From contig OW804097.1 of NCBI GenBank assembly GCA_942159475.1, positions 59,664,986 to 59,728,985 of the forward strand: 64,000 nt of DNA, read 5' to 3'. This document shows, piece after piece, positions 10,013 to 20,963 of this stretch. Under the pieces are notes generated by a model that saw nothing but the letters and a program-made list of their open reading frames with translations, did no database searches and had not been told where the DNA came from. Numbering within the stretch: the stretch's first letter is position 1; every line of letters begins with the position of its first letter. Source of the DNA: Sthenelais limicola. Its lineage: Eukaryota; Annelida; Polychaeta; Phyllodocida; Sigalionidae. The position numbers and the translations under genes are program-made.

Positions 10013-10979
10013 ATACATTTCGATACAGGATCAATTTTCTCAACTATATCTGACGTTCTATCAACGATTCTATAGCTATATGTGAAGTTATAGGCTCGTT
10101 GGTTCTATTACATTTTTTTTAATCAATTTTATTTTCGAAAGAATAACATGAAACTTTTGCAGAAGTAACCACCGCTTACATTAGCGCTTTTATAGGTTAT
10201 CTGCATACTGATCTATGGTGAGTGTTATATAATAATATAGAAAAGATGATGATATTAAACAAACTGAAATAAATTACATTATATGAAAGAGGTTCTCGTC
10301 AGTTTTATATGGACTGATGATTAGAGAAATGATGATGAATGAAATTATTAGACATATCTATAATGAAAACATTTCTTGAGGTGGGAGTGAACATAACCTA
10401 TGCACGTAGATTTAGAGAAAGATAACGAATGTTACGATGAAAAATTAGAATTGTCCGCAGTACACCAGCAGCATCCATATTATCCAACATTCCAACTACA
10501 CACAGAGTATGACTAGTATAATACCAGTACTAATTTCTGTAAGATACACAAAACATACATTATTCGTATCGAGAACCAGACATGTTATCCATAGAAACAG
10601 TTTTTACAAGATCTAATAAAGAACTTACAAAAAAAGAACTCCTAAAGCAGAGGCCTGATAAAAGACTGCTGACATCTGATAGCTACAACGCAAATTTAGA
10701 AGAACTCCATATCACAATTAATAATATCTAAGATTCTTTTCCAAACATCTGGTCTTTATTCAGTCTTTCAACAAATCCTGTCCTCCTGGGTTGATAACAC
10801 TTTTTTACATTACACCCATTTACGTTTCTGCATCCAATCTTTAAGTATGTATTTTTCAGAATCTTATTCTACACATCGTTTGTTTCCATTTCTTTACCTT
10901 TGCTATTGATGCTACCTGTGGAAGGTTTTTTAACCATACATCCTGCGTAGCCATTTAAATCTATCCTCGCTTACCGCCT
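10013..10979. other. No gene seen
   Basis: Roughly 970 bp of AT-rich DNA without an open frame above chance or a repeat of this window. Confidence 0.5.
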
Positions 10980-11230
10980 ACATACCTTTCGCCACCGCCA
11001 CGTCCAGGGTGTAGTGTGGGTGGGGGGGGGGAGGGGTCATATTAAAGATTAACAAAGACACCGGATTTGGCGTTTTCTCGCCCAGTCGCTGTTTAGTTGA
11101 TTTTATATAATTTCATATATAATCAGGGGCGGATCCAGGAGGTGGACTCATTCCTCAGTCCTCATTCACATTTATGTATGGTGGTGGTGGGGGGGGGGGG
11201 CTAATTAGCTCAATTTTTACAAACAAAGTT
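10980..11230. repeat. G tracts and possible hAT-like end
   Basis: G runs occur at 11017-11035 and 11180-11200. At 11123 CAGGGGCGGATCCAGGA resembles the CAGGGGCGGATC-type terminus seen in some invertebrate hAT miniature elements. No matching inverted end was found, so this is tentative. Confidence 0.3.
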
Positions 11231-11796
11231 GCTAGCATGCCAGAAGATGTCTTTAAAATACATAAGAGCTCTTCATTTTAAAGATTTTTGCTTGTCAAAA
11301 TTAAAGATTAAAAAATTTAAATTGCCTGAGGCTGAGATGAGATGAATGTTACTAGTTGTAAAAAAGAAAAGAAACAAAGCTGGTCTAAAAAATTGACCCA
11401 ACAGTGTCATAACCATCATGTCCGGGGGCATGGTCAGTATTAATACTCAATTATAATGACATTAACAGAACTTGTTAATAAACACCCTGCTGTACAATAC
11501 CACTCCTGCCTACCTCCTTAATCCAATGAGTACACACACGAACAAACGCCACTCATAATGTATGTGAGTTTTTATATACATTATATGTTAATGCGATAAT
11601 ACATATGCATACTATGTTGCATTGTCGTTCACTTTTCCCGGAACTGTTGGCATGTGTCCCACGTGTGTGGACGGGCTATGCATCTTCCATGTGAGTGAGT
11701 GTAACCACAATAGCACTGTCTTACAGCTGGCCTCACACAGGGGTCGGACAACCTTGTCTTCCCTTCTGGTCTTCGCAGGGTCAAATCGCTCGATCG
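11231..11796. other. No convincing gene
   Basis: Overlapping frames on both strands from 11612 to 11980 run partly into a TIR-A fragment. A pyrimidine-rich TTCCCTTCTGGTCTTCGCAG at 11758-11777 resembles a splice acceptor, but the frames beyond it enter the repeat within about 20 bases. Confidence 0.4.
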
Positions 11797-11830
11797 TACA
11801 ATCGTACAATTCGCCTTCACCAATCCTCTT
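11797..11830 (-). mobile_element. TIR-A left-end fragment
   Basis: CGTACAATTCGCCTTCACCA and the following ATCCTCTT match the inner part of the TIR-A terminal repeat. The rest of the element is absent. Confidence 0.6.
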
Positions 11831-12332
11831 CCACCAAAAAAACTGTTTGTTTTTACTATGCGAACGTATGGTGGTTTGGTTTTAATATTCGCCAACAAAA
11901 TAACATTAAAAGGGAAATTGTCGCCTGGAATCATGTTATGTCATATATAATATTTAAGCTAAAAGTTGCCAAATAGGGATCACCATTGAGACTTAATGGT
12001 GGATTGTAACCTCATTGTTTTGTAAAACGTCAATTCACAACAAGTGTAGAGAGTTAGACCCACTGATTTGTCTCTTCCCGTTTGACAATAAAATAATAAC
12101 AAAGTTGGTCTGCATTGAGGCATGGTAGCTATGGAGAGCTTAAATTAAGCAGTTAATAGTTAGTATGGGGAAATATAGTGGTGGGAATAAAATGTTTATA
12201 TTAATAATGAGTAAAGAGGTAACTATAAATGTTCAAATATTATGTATGCTTACTGGGTTAAAATTGAAATATTTCGTTGGTGAGACATACTAATGCATTG
12301 AGAAACCTATCGGAATATAAATCTGTTCAAAC
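11831..12332. other. No gene seen
   Basis: AT-rich sequence with no supported feature. Confidence 0.45.
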
Positions 12333-12522
12333 CCAAATTTAAGACAAAAATGAGGACCAAAAACAGTTCAGCATAAGCGAACAGATTGTTTCTATCAACA
12401 CAATACCAAATCATACCTATATACTAGATATATACCTAGTATTGACCATTTCGACTGTAATTTAGCAGAAATAGTTAAAAGTGTAGAACTGCCGATTGTA
12501 CATTTTCTGACGCCCTGGCCCA
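12333..12522 (-). mobile_element. TIR-A copy lacking its left end
   Basis: Runs from CCCAAATTTAAGACAAAAAT through GCGAACAGATTGTTTCTATC and ATACCTAGTATTGACCAT to GTGTAGAACTGCCGATTGTA and a right end CCTGGCCCA followed by TA. Confidence 0.75.
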
Positions 12523-12917
12523 TATATTCTGCCCTATAAGTCATAATATGAGTGAGTTATAAATAGGGTTAAACAGTTTTTGCACAGTGTAGGTCTTGCA
12601 ATAATTGCCCGAAATGGTTAATTTCTTTTTAACAGCGGATTTGTATTACTTACGACATGTTTATACAGTTTTCATTACACAATACATGAAATCAGAGTAC
12701 TCTATGCACATTCAATTCAATTGAAATATTATTTATTCGTACCTAAGTGTAGCGTACAAATTGTAAGCCATACATCTGAAAATAATTTTAGGTCTTCCAG
12801 TATGTTCCTCCCCTGCAGGAAGTGGGAGAGATTTAAACTTACACGGTAAATATCCATGTGTTATGCATGTTCCAATAACACGAACCCACATCTATCCCAT
12901 CATGAATTTATTTCTTA
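12523..12917. other. No gene seen
   Basis: AT-rich, no recognised feature. Confidence 0.45.
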
Positions 12918-13078
12918 AATTGATCCTCTATACAGGCTATGGCATTGATGAAAACAGTCCTGCATTTATCGATAAAAATGTTGCTATATGTCTGTATGTC
13001 TGTTTTGTAATCTGAACAGAATCCATGCCAGCATGCACTGTAACAGACATGCGCAGTGGCACATACAAGTCCCCTATT
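12918..13078 (-). mobile_element. Family 3 (TAGGGG-ended) element, one end
   Basis: The right end AGTGGCACATACAAGTCCCCTA is the inverse of TAGGGGATTTGCATGT at 25078 and 27351. The interior (CCAGCATGCACTGTAACAGAC, GCATTTATCGATAAAAATG) matches 27351-27510 in reverse complement. The other end is missing. Confidence 0.7.
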
Positions 13079-13191
13079 ATAGCTCATCATCTCATCCCGG
13101 GGTCGGGAATCTAACACTTTTTGGGTGCTCAATGTCAATATGAATCTCTTCCGACGGTTGGCCAGAAAAACTGGTCATAGTTTCCTGTGCA

Positions 13192-13592
13192 CATGTGTGA
13201 CGTGTTACAGGAAAATGAGTCACATATCGCAAGAAATGAATTTTGAGATACCATTATATTTGAAAGAATGAGATGAAGCGGATTCTACTGATGATAAACA
13301 TTTGATATCTAATAAGTACTATTATATTTTCCATACATTAACAAAGAGTTAGCGATGCAACTGGACAGTCAATCACTAGTAAAGTAGTTAAATATACAAT
13401 TAGGACGATCGCATAGATATATGTTCAATACACAGTCATGAAATTTGGCACATGTGTATTCATGCTACAAACAGCGAAAAACAGCCCCAAAATGAAAACA
13501 TTCTGAGCAAGGGTTCTTTTGGAAAACATGAAAAATACCTCTCTCTCCCCCCCCCCCCCGACTTGTGACTCAATTTTCTGTGACACATCACA
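13192..13592 (+). mobile_element. TIR-B element, full length (~400 bp)
   Basis: Terminal repeats are TGTGACGTGTTACAGGAAAA with TGAGTCACATATCGCAA, and the inverted CGACTTGTGACTCAATTTTC with TGTGACACATCACA. The interior has GATGAAGCGGATTC, CAGTCAATCACTAGTAAAGT, CAGTCATGAAATTTGGCACA, GAAAACATTCTGAGCAAGGG and a poly(C) run at 13547-13559. It is non-coding. Confidence 0.85.
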
Positions 13593-14442
13593 TCTTGGAT
13601 ATGAAACAAAATTAATAAGAGCTTGGTCATGGCCGATACACCGTAATAAAGTATAATCTGATCTATGAGTCGATCTAGACAACTTTTTACTATTTGCCTT
13701 CAGTGGAGTCGATGAACTCCCTTTATGTCCTCGTTAATTTCGTCATAAACTGATTTTAGGAGACAAGAAAAAGGTAAAGATTTTGAAAACAAACTTAAAT
13801 ATGGAACATATATATATCATCTTTGGTGATCACAGAGGCAATGCAAAGTAGTTGCCTGTGGTGAAAATGTCTAAACCTATGTACGTGACTAGGTCAAATT
13901 TATTTTTTATTAAAATTTGTTATTTTTTGTCCGCATATTGTATTAAATCTTGTGATCGACTGGAGGCAAACATTAATGTTATTGTCCTCGATGTAAACGT
14001 TTTTCTAATAAATTAGCAGGACTAATTGAGAAGAGCATCGTGCTCTAGATGTAATGTTATGACCTGAATAAAATATGTCTAAACTAATAGAATAATATCC
14101 AAGATACAACTAACTTACATGTATTCTGTTTCAACAGTTATCTCAATTGTTATTGGTTTTAATACAATGAAAGGATCTATAATACGATAAGTGGTCGTTG
14201 TATATGTTATGGTCTCCAACAAATTCTGACCCCAAAGGTTATTCATTTCAATTCAAAACTTATTTCTGTGTCTTTGACCGAGATATCATATCAATTAAGA
14301 TCAATGTAAAGCTTGTAGTAAGCACCACCCCCACCTGGGCCATGCGGAAAAACCTCAACCGAGGACCATGTAAACCCAGTTAAAAAACAATTAAAAAAAA
14401 TGTTACTTTGTAGTAACAGTACGGATGCAAACTTTGTCCTAA
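13593..14442. other. No gene seen
   Basis: About 850 bp of AT-rich DNA. No repeat of this window and no credible frame. Confidence 0.5.
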
Positions 14443-14525
14443 TGTTTACCATCATTGGAATCTGCTTGATCTCATCTTTTCAAATTATGGTGATATCTCA
14501 AAATCCATTTCCATTTCCCAAATTA
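14443..14525 (-). mobile_element. TIR-B fragment
   Basis: AATGTTTACCATCATTGGAA, TCTGCTTGATCTCATC and ATGGTGATATCTCAAAATCC are the reverse complement of the TIR-B left interior. Confidence 0.7.
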
Positions 14526-14724
14526 TTGCACATTATTTTAAATACATCTTAGATTAAGACCAGTATATAGAGAAATATAATATAATAAATGATGCTTTGG
14601 CATAGTATCTAGTCCATGAAGGTAGTGTATACAAATATCAGTCGGTGTATGACAAAATAAAGTAAAGTATAATGGAATAACAGCAGCTATATATAGGCCT
14701 ATTATTTCACCAGCTGAGTTAGAC

Positions 14725-14810
14725 CGGTTAACTAATGATTTGGTTGAAGGAGCATTCAATATTCTACAATTGACTGAAATCAATGACTTAGTTAACTGAT
14801 TTATTACATG
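14725..14810 (-). mobile_element. Decayed hairpin end of an H1-type element
   Basis: GGTTAACTAATGATTTGGTT with GAAGGAGCATTCAATATT... pairs weakly with CAATGACTTAGTTAAC and is followed by TTTATTACATG. This has the order and sequence of the H1 and H3 hairpin ends, but part of the second arm is deleted. The opposite end was not found. Confidence 0.5.
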
Positions 14811-14865
14811 GTATACCTTATAATCTATAAAGCAATATTTTAAAGCAATTTTAAGGCTATTTCCA

Positions 14866-14965
14866 AGTATATTTAGTATTGCCCTGATTCAAACAATCTG
14901 TCTGTGTATACTGAACTATGTTTGGATTGGTGTAGGCAAATTGTAATTTTCTGACGCCTTCACAC
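14866..14965 (+). mobile_element. TIR-A 3' half
   Basis: AAGTATATTTAGTATTGCCC, TTCAAACAATCTGTCTGTG and TAGGCAAATTGTAATTTTCTG end in CGCCTTCAC. The terminal repeat is somewhat decayed. Confidence 0.65.
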
Positions 14966-14973
14966 AGATGGGG

Positions 14974-15279
14974 TTTTCTACTGGAAATCATCCCCGTTCA
15001 GAGGGAAGCAATAACTTCAATAATTAAGGAAGACTTAGGCCTTAGACTTATTGTTAAAACAAGGTCAATGTACGGTCGGTGCATGAGCAGGAGCCGGAAA
15101 GCAATAGAATTATAGAAGATTAAAACATCCTCATCCTCAGTTGACAATAACAGGATATTTTGACTTTGAATATTTCGGATTTCCAGTTATATCACATCCG
15201 TTTTAGGTACGCAATGTATAAACTTGAAATATCCATCATTTCTGTATGTCGGCCCAGTCTAGACTCACAGCCTCTCAGA
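14974..15279. other. No gene seen
   Basis: No supported feature. Confidence 0.45.
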
Positions 15280-15371
15280 TTGATTTGATTTGATTTGATT
15301 TTTTATTTTCCATAAGCATACCATTTGACAATGCTATTCTCAGCTTAAGTTGAAGAAACACAATTATATTT
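15280..15371 (-). mobile_element. LINE 3' tail fragment (minus strand)
   Basis: On the minus strand the sequence runs ...ATGCTTATGGAAAATAAA then AATCAAATCAAATCAAATC. An AATAAA-like signal followed by a short simple repeat is a typical non-LTR 3' terminus. No coding remains. Confidence 0.5.
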
Positions 15372-15930
15372 ATATTATTATTTTCCTAGGGTTTGATATA
15401 CTCTTTACCTATAAGATATATTATCCCACATAATTGATGGTCCTATACGATGTGATCGTGGTGAAGTTCTCCCCATCGCCTACCCTGTATTGATATGTAC
15501 AATCCATAATAAGTTGATGAGGAATAATGATTTCGATAAGGTGATGATTTTCGTTCTATTTTTTTTAGATATTGTGGTATTGTAATCGAGGGTACCCTAA
15601 TACAGTACCCTAATCACAGAACCCTAATGTACACTGTATTGTCACTTACTTTCAATAATCTTAGTTAATATAATATGTAATAACAATTTGCAAGTGAATT
15701 TCATACCTGTTTTAATATACATATATTCAAATCCTTGTCCTAATTGTGAAGAAATCCCCGGTTCAGGAAGGGGTCAGTTTTACAGGTCTGCAGCTAACGA
15801 TTGCAAACATTGTTCACTCACAAGGATACATAAATAAATAATTTTGAACTTGGCATGATAGCTTTGAAAACATCCTCTTCGATCGTTTCCAACCTTGACC
15901 TCTTTCCACATCTTGAAAGGAAATGCATCG
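15372..15930. other. No gene seen
   Basis: AT-rich. A GTACCCTAAT direct repeat occurs around 15590-15630; nothing else. Confidence 0.45.
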
Positions 15931-16175
15931 GGGTCAGATCATCTGAAAATGTACAATCGGCCGTTCTACATATATAGTAAATTCTGCTAAATAGGGCTAC
16001 AAAAGATAAATACTAGGTATATCTGAGTATATAATAGTATTGCATTGGATAACATAATACTTATGTTCCCTTATGTTGATCTGTAATCTGAATTTCAATT
16101 TTTGTCCTAAACTTTGGTTATTTAATTATGAGGATTGGTGAAAGCGAATTGTACATTTCCTGACGATTTCACCCA
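15931..16175 (+). mobile_element. TIR-A copy, full length
   Basis: Begins GGGTCAGATCATCTGAAAATG, contains the landmark series in order, and ends GCGAATTGTACATTTCC with TGACGATTTCACCCA. It is about 245 bp long. Confidence 0.85.
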
Positions 16176-16559
16176 TTGGCTGTTCGCTGGAGGCATATTC
16201 TAAATATAGATGTGAGAAAGGCTTCTATCCATTAGTTCCCTCGCCCTACCACCCGTGAGACAATGCACGATCAAAGTACAAGCATTGGATGAAACAATGA
16301 TCAAATTCTTTTTTAGTCTTTGTTCGCTTCCACGAAGGATCCTCAATTAATGGCCCGACTACAAGCTTATTAGTGGGAAGGAGGAGGAGACCCTTTCACC
16401 CCAGATAATCTTTGTAATAGTTCTTTATTGTTTGCAGGCCTACAGACAATCCGTGAATAGACACATTAAGATTTAGAATAGCATTTCACTGTATTCTCGG
16501 AATGGGAAGTTCGCTAGGCCAAATCATCAATGGCCAAATGTGCATATCTTAAATGCTTA
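16176..16559. other. No gene seen
   Basis: No repeat of this window and no credible frame. Confidence 0.45.
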
Positions 16560-17080
16560 AACTCATAAGTTGGATGGATTTTGAGATACCTCCAAATTTG
16601 AAAAGAAAAGATTAAGTGGAGGATTTCAATGATGTTGGCATTTAGGAAATCTAAGCAGTATTTCTAGATTTTATGTGTGACATTTATATCTTTAAAAAAA
16701 GTTTGTAATATTTTGGGTGGACAATTACTACTAACGTAGCTAAATATACTCCATAGGATATGGGTGAAGTTGCCAGAAAATGGGCAATTTACCTTAACCA
16801 ATCCTCTCAAATAACCCAAATTTAAGGGGAAAAAATGACGTTCAAAATATAGTTTAATATAACCAAACAAGTCAACACAATACCACATATCCCGATGTAT
16901 ATCTAGTTTTGACAATTTTTCTCTCTAATTGTGCAGAATTCATTAATGTGTAGAGCTGTCGATTCTACATTTTCTGACGATCGGACTCATATATTTAATA
17001 CACTGTCTTGAAATTTGATGCATGTATTTACATGACTTTTGTTGTATTTCAATAGTTTATTCTGTAAAACATTACAAGTG
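16560..17080 (+). mobile_element. TIR-B copy interrupted by a TIR-A copy
   Basis: The left part (CTCATAAGTTGGATGGATTT...CTAAATATACTCCATAGGATA) stops at 16760. The right part (TATTTAATACACTGTCTTGA, AATTTGATGCATGTA) resumes at 16990. Removing the insert and one TA restores the GGATA...TATTYAATACAC arrangement of other TIR-B copies. The outer terminal repeats are decayed. Confidence 0.8.
16761..16989 (-). mobile_element. TIR-A copy nested in TIR-B at a TA
   Basis: TGGGTGAAGTTGCCAGAAAA opens it and GTAGAGCTGTCGATTCTACA...CGGACTCA closes it. It is flanked on both sides by TA (16759-16760 and 16990-16991). This gives direct evidence for a TA target duplication, the hallmark of Tc1/mariner-type insertion. 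Confidence 0.9.
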
Positions 17081-17330
17081 ACGTTATTGTCTGTGATATT
17101 GGTTCTGTTAGAAATAAGAATTAACAAAAGTACTACATCGAAGCAATTTATATTCATTACCATTACAATTTAGAAGAATAAAATCCATAATAACGAATAA
17201 ATAAAACAATACGACCATTGAATAACAGTATTGAATTAATATAAATATTTTAAAGCGAATAATAACCATTCCAGAAATTAGCATACGCTTATCAAAACGG
17301 TTGGTAAAAACAAGTCAAATCAAAACAGTC

Positions 17331-17530
17331 TAGGCCCACACTTGAGAGAGTCCCTTAAAATGAAGGGAAAGCCTCTCGCCTCAAACCGCTAAGAGTCATT
17401 ATATTTCCATTAAGACGGCAAAATGTCGTTATATTCCCATTAAAACGCCGAGTTTTAGGACAAGAAACCGATCAGCGAAGTAGGCTGACATACCATTCTT
17501 ATCTGATCTGAGGGTTTGGACCTAGAGTAA
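17331..17530 (+). repeat. Family 5 dispersed repeat, copy 1
   Basis: The sequence from GGCCCACACTTGAGAGAGTC through AAGCCTCTCGCCTCAAACCG, AAAACGCCGAGTT and GCGAAGTAGGCTGACATACC to TTATCTGATCTGAGG recurs at 25396-25577. A relative lies in inverse at 61735-61835. Function and class are unknown; it is non-coding. Confidence 0.85.
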
Positions 17531-17619
17531 AAACCCCTACCCTACCCTAGCGCAACGTGCACATTCAAAATTTCACACACTAATTATTATGAATAAAACA
17601 TTTAGAAAAAAATTAATAT

Positions 17620-17671
17620 CAATTTTGCGACTTATGACTCATTTTTCTGTAACCCATCACATATTTTCGGA
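17620..17671 (+). mobile_element. TIR-B right-end fragment
   Basis: TTTTGCGACTTATGACTCATTTTTCTG and TAACCCATCACATAT form the right terminal repeat only. Confidence 0.75.
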
Positions 17672-18512
17672 ATGCGACATTTGCAAGGCCAAAAACAGAC
17701 GTGTGCACATTATCTTGAAGGCCTTAATTATTTGCATCATGTTTCTATCAAGAATTTCTATTATTTTTCATCGCGGTTCGATATAATTCCCTGTCATTTA
17801 TGGCAGTAAAATTAAGAGCATAATGTAAAAAGGTTAAATGCCATCCTTCCTGAATCATTGAATCACTAATTCATAGCGCGAACATCCCATTGAAATTTTG
17901 TGATTGATGCTCAGCATCACAACCCAAACACTTTCCAAGAAAACATAATCGTCCGACTGCCAATATATGCTGCATGGTCAACATTAGTGTCCACATATTA
18001 ATGAGATCTTTAGACAGGCAATAAACATGCACAGATTGATCGATATTTTCCCGTTATTTTGTGATTATAGAAAACATTTTCCTGGAATAGTTTGGTTTCC
18101 CGTAAATCTAAACAACTGACGTACATTAGATGTCGGTATCAGCTGTATACTGTCATTAATACTAATAATTAATTAATATTGATAATCAATTTATATACTA
18201 ATTATGCCAACCATCAAAACCTGATGTCTCCTTGTATGTATAATAACATGTTTTTCTAGAGTATTTTTTTTTATTATATGCTCTCTCCCAGCGACGGTGT
18301 ATCTCACCTCGCTACAGTCTGTGACGTCATAGACAATTTTAAGTGTTAAACCACTTGTGGTTTAATGGAAAGTAGTGATGGTAACCAAAACTTTTTTACG
18401 AGGTTTACCGCCAAAATTCAACTATAGACTTTAATATTTTGTAATATGTAAATCACTAGTTACTGTTCATTCTATCGCTGAGATATTATCGGCATTATTA
18501 CATTTTTCTCAG
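17672..18512. other. No gene seen
   Basis: About 840 bp. An alternating AATTAATTAATATTGATAATC tract lies near 18165; otherwise featureless. Confidence 0.5.
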
Positions 18513-18611
18513 TGCATGGTCTACAGACGTTAAGGCCCAACGATGATAGGGCCCACTTTCGCTTATTTTCAGACGTTAGGGCCCACCCACCTTCAGACGT
18601 TAGGGCCCAAA
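18513..18611 (+). repeat. Short minisatellite, CAGACGTTAGGGCCCA
   Basis: Three units (18515, 18572, 18594) of CAGACGTTARGGCCCA, plus a partial GATAGGGCCCACTTTC at 18545, spaced 20-57 bp. The GTTAGGG content is coincidental: the unit is not a (TTAGGG)n telomere array. Confidence 0.75.
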
Positions 18612-18932
18612 CCTTGGACGTTTTCTACACTGTTCTCGTACTAATCTGTTGTCCCTCATATGACATCCATGTCGTGAAATATTATTGAAAGCATGGCATG
18701 CTACGAAAATAACAAGAAATCTTTCCAATCTTCCAACAACATATAAGGGGACAAGATTATATCTTTGATATAAATTAATATTATTAACTCTATAAGCATT
18801 TCTGCTACTCTTCACACCAATACATAAACGCAGACAATTAATTTGGGTATCTTATAACCTCTTTGACTCTTTCTGACAAATCCACTAATAAACCCCCAAG
18901 CTGGAGAACAGGCAATGCCGTATAGCTGAGTA
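18612..18932. other. No gene seen
   Basis: No supported feature. Confidence 0.4.
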
Positions 18933-19386
18933 AATTTGGCATTGCCTTTATTAAATCTGTTCGGTTATGTTGAGCTGTATTTTTAACCTATTTTTGTCTC
19001 AAAGTTGGATTATTTGAGAGGATTTGTAAAGCCACCATCTTCAATCCTGATTCGCAAGGAATTATAGGAGTTGTATATCAGTGTAAAGACCACTCCATCT
19101 TCATCAATCCTCTAATATTAATTATTCATATATTATACATGGAAATGATAGGAGTTTATTTTTCCCATCCTGCATTTGGAATCCATAATTATATCATTGA
19201 TAGCATATTGTTGAAAATTTAGCATATTGTTGAAAATATTCTGGCTATTGTGGATAAAAGTGCTGCTAAATATTTGTATGTCAGATTCAATGAGAATCCA
19301 TCCCAGCATGCATTCACCATATTAAACAGGCATGCGCAGTAGCACATGCAAATCCCCTATTGTACATTTTCCGCCAACTTGACCCA
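18933..19386 (+). mobile_element. TIR-A 3' half split by a family 3 element
   Basis: TIR-A landmarks (TTTGGCATTGCCTTTATTAA, ATCTGTTCGGTTATGTTGAG, TTGAGAGGATTTGTAAAG) stop at about 19030. The missing right end (TGTACATTTTCCGCCAACTTG, ACCCA) appears at 19361-19386 directly after the family 3 terminus. Confidence 0.8.
19031..19360 (-). mobile_element. Family 3 element inserted in TIR-A
   Basis: The right end AGCACATGCAAATCCCCTA is the inverse of the TAGGGGATTTGCATGT terminus. The left end shares CCATCTTCAATCCTGATTCG and CAAGGAATTATAGGAG with 25096-25135, but the outermost bases are missing. Length is about 330 bp, with no coding frame. Confidence 0.75.
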
Positions 19387-19832
19387 ATCTGGATCTGGCT
19401 GTGATCCACTTTGTCTAATAGGTTCAAGGCTAGAGGTACAGCCTATAGGCCATGTCCATAACTGTGCTGTTCTACGTCCCCTTATACCTTATATACGCAC
19501 CTCAAGGCGGGAGCGATTTATGGTCGGTCACAAGTAGTTACCCAGTCTCCTATTGTTCATCATCACTCTGTCTACAGCCCACCGGAAGTTCCGGTCAAGT
19601 TCAGGTCAATCGGGGTCAAACTGCTACTTGCAAATAGCCGCCGGTCAACATGAAAGGTCTTTCCGCGAGTCGCCTGGTCGAATGTATGTGTCCTCTCATC
19701 ACACATCAATAGTTACGCATTAATCCCTACTGGATGAAGTGAATTCATCATATCATAGCAGTGGCGGGATGTATGCCTTTAGTCCCGTCCATTAACACTA
19801 TGCCATGAACAGGGGTTTATGCTCATAACAGA
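19387..19832. other. No convincing gene
   Basis: GC-richer stretch 19440-19680 with GGTCAAGTTCAGGTCAATCG. Two overlapping ~60-codon frames exist, but without splice signals or recognisable motifs. Confidence 0.4.
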
Positions 19833-20064
19833 TGGGTCAGGTCGTCAGAAAATGTATAAGCGACAACTCAACATAATATTCTGCTAAATTAACCTAAGAA
19901 AAATTATGAATACTAGGTATATCTGAGTATATTTGGTATTGCGTTCATTTATACAATCTGTTCAGTTATGTTGAACATTGAACCTAATCTTTGTCATAAA
20001 TTTAATTGGGTTATTTGAGAGTATTTCTGAAGGCAAATTGTACATTTTCTGACGATTTCATCCA
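19833..20064 (+). mobile_element. TIR-A copy, full length
   Basis: TGGGTCAGGTCGTCAGAAAA at the left; GGCAAATTGTACATTTTCTG, ACGATTTCATCCA then TA at the right. All internal landmarks are present. Confidence 0.85.
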
Positions 20065-20299
20065 TATATAATAGTCCCTGAAAGGTTGGGAGGGGATCGA
20101 TATAAGGTATAATTCAGATACAAAAGGTGGGGCTGAATCTGGGCTCATTTCCGGGTAAGATGCTGCGCACGCAGGCAGGGTGCTCCCGGAAATGGCGTCA
20201 TTACCGAACTACTGAGAAAGACTTAATTCTCTTGCAGCGACAGCTTGTGACAAGGTGCTTGTCATTTCCATGACTGAAACTGTTGGTATTAAATACCAT

Positions 20300-20485
20300 T
20301 AAACATGCATTCTCTATTCTGCTGCTGTTATATATGTTTATACTAGAATTGGAAGTGGAATCGGCCGGAAGAAACTATAGACGCAGGTGAGCGATAATAT
20401 GTGAAGTCATTATAGGGAAGGATTCGGGTGGGTCCTCCAAATAAAAATGAGGACGTTTTAAAAGCCCTGTAGCAAAAACAACTGG
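20300..20485 (+). repeat. Family 4 dispersed repeat, copy 1
   Basis: ATTCTGCTGCTGTTATATAT, GTGAGCGATAATATGTGAAG and TGAGGACGTTTTAAAAGCCC recur in the same order at 43200-43430. Partial copies are at 48110-48250 and, inverted, at 51272-51440. It is non-coding, and no terminal repeats were resolved. Confidence 0.75.
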
Positions 20486-20545
20486 ACAAAATTCACTAAA
20501 ATATTGATCGAAGTGACCTAAAGTAAAATGGTTCGGAAAAGAATG

Positions 20546-20566
20546 GGGGGGGGGGGGGGGGGGGAA
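20546..20566. repeat. Poly(G) tract
   Basis: About 20 consecutive G residues. Confidence 0.95.
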
Positions 20567-20639
20567 GTAGAAAATATTGAGATTTTGACTGGTATTAGAG
20601 TAGGCCTATAGCTAAAAAAGTTCAAGAGTTATGTATTTT

Positions 20640-20962
20640 TGGTTGTTCTTTTTGCTTTATCTAAGGTTTCTTTTCAACCATGTACTTCCCTAAATATAAT
20701 TGCCAACAATTGCACTGTAATTTTAGTTATAGATCTTAGTCCTTTTTATATTATCCATTTGTACAACAATCTCTTTACTTTTAACCTCAGAAAAAAACGT
20801 CTTATTACAATTCATGCCCATGGGCGTGATCCGGAAGTACACGTCTAGTATCAGATGATCACCACCACATTTGTCACTTTTTGAATGAAATTATTTTACC
20901 ACATAACTTGTGTAACCCAAAACAGTGACCAAATAAAGGATTCTCTATTCTATTCGAGACCA
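20640..20962 (+). mobile_element. LINE 3' fragment
   Basis: The 3' terminus GACCAAATAAAGGATTC followed by TCTATTCTATTC fits a non-LTR retrotransposon tail. The upstream ~300 bp would be its 3' UTR. The 69-codon frame here has no RT motif. Confidence 0.4.
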
Positions 20963-20963
20963 A

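Noticed and set aside
11612..11980. Gene suggested by four overlapping frames of 65-101 codons on both strands
   Set aside because: The frames run into a TIR-A fragment, none has protein motifs, and overlap on both strands indicates chance openness of a GC-richer patch.
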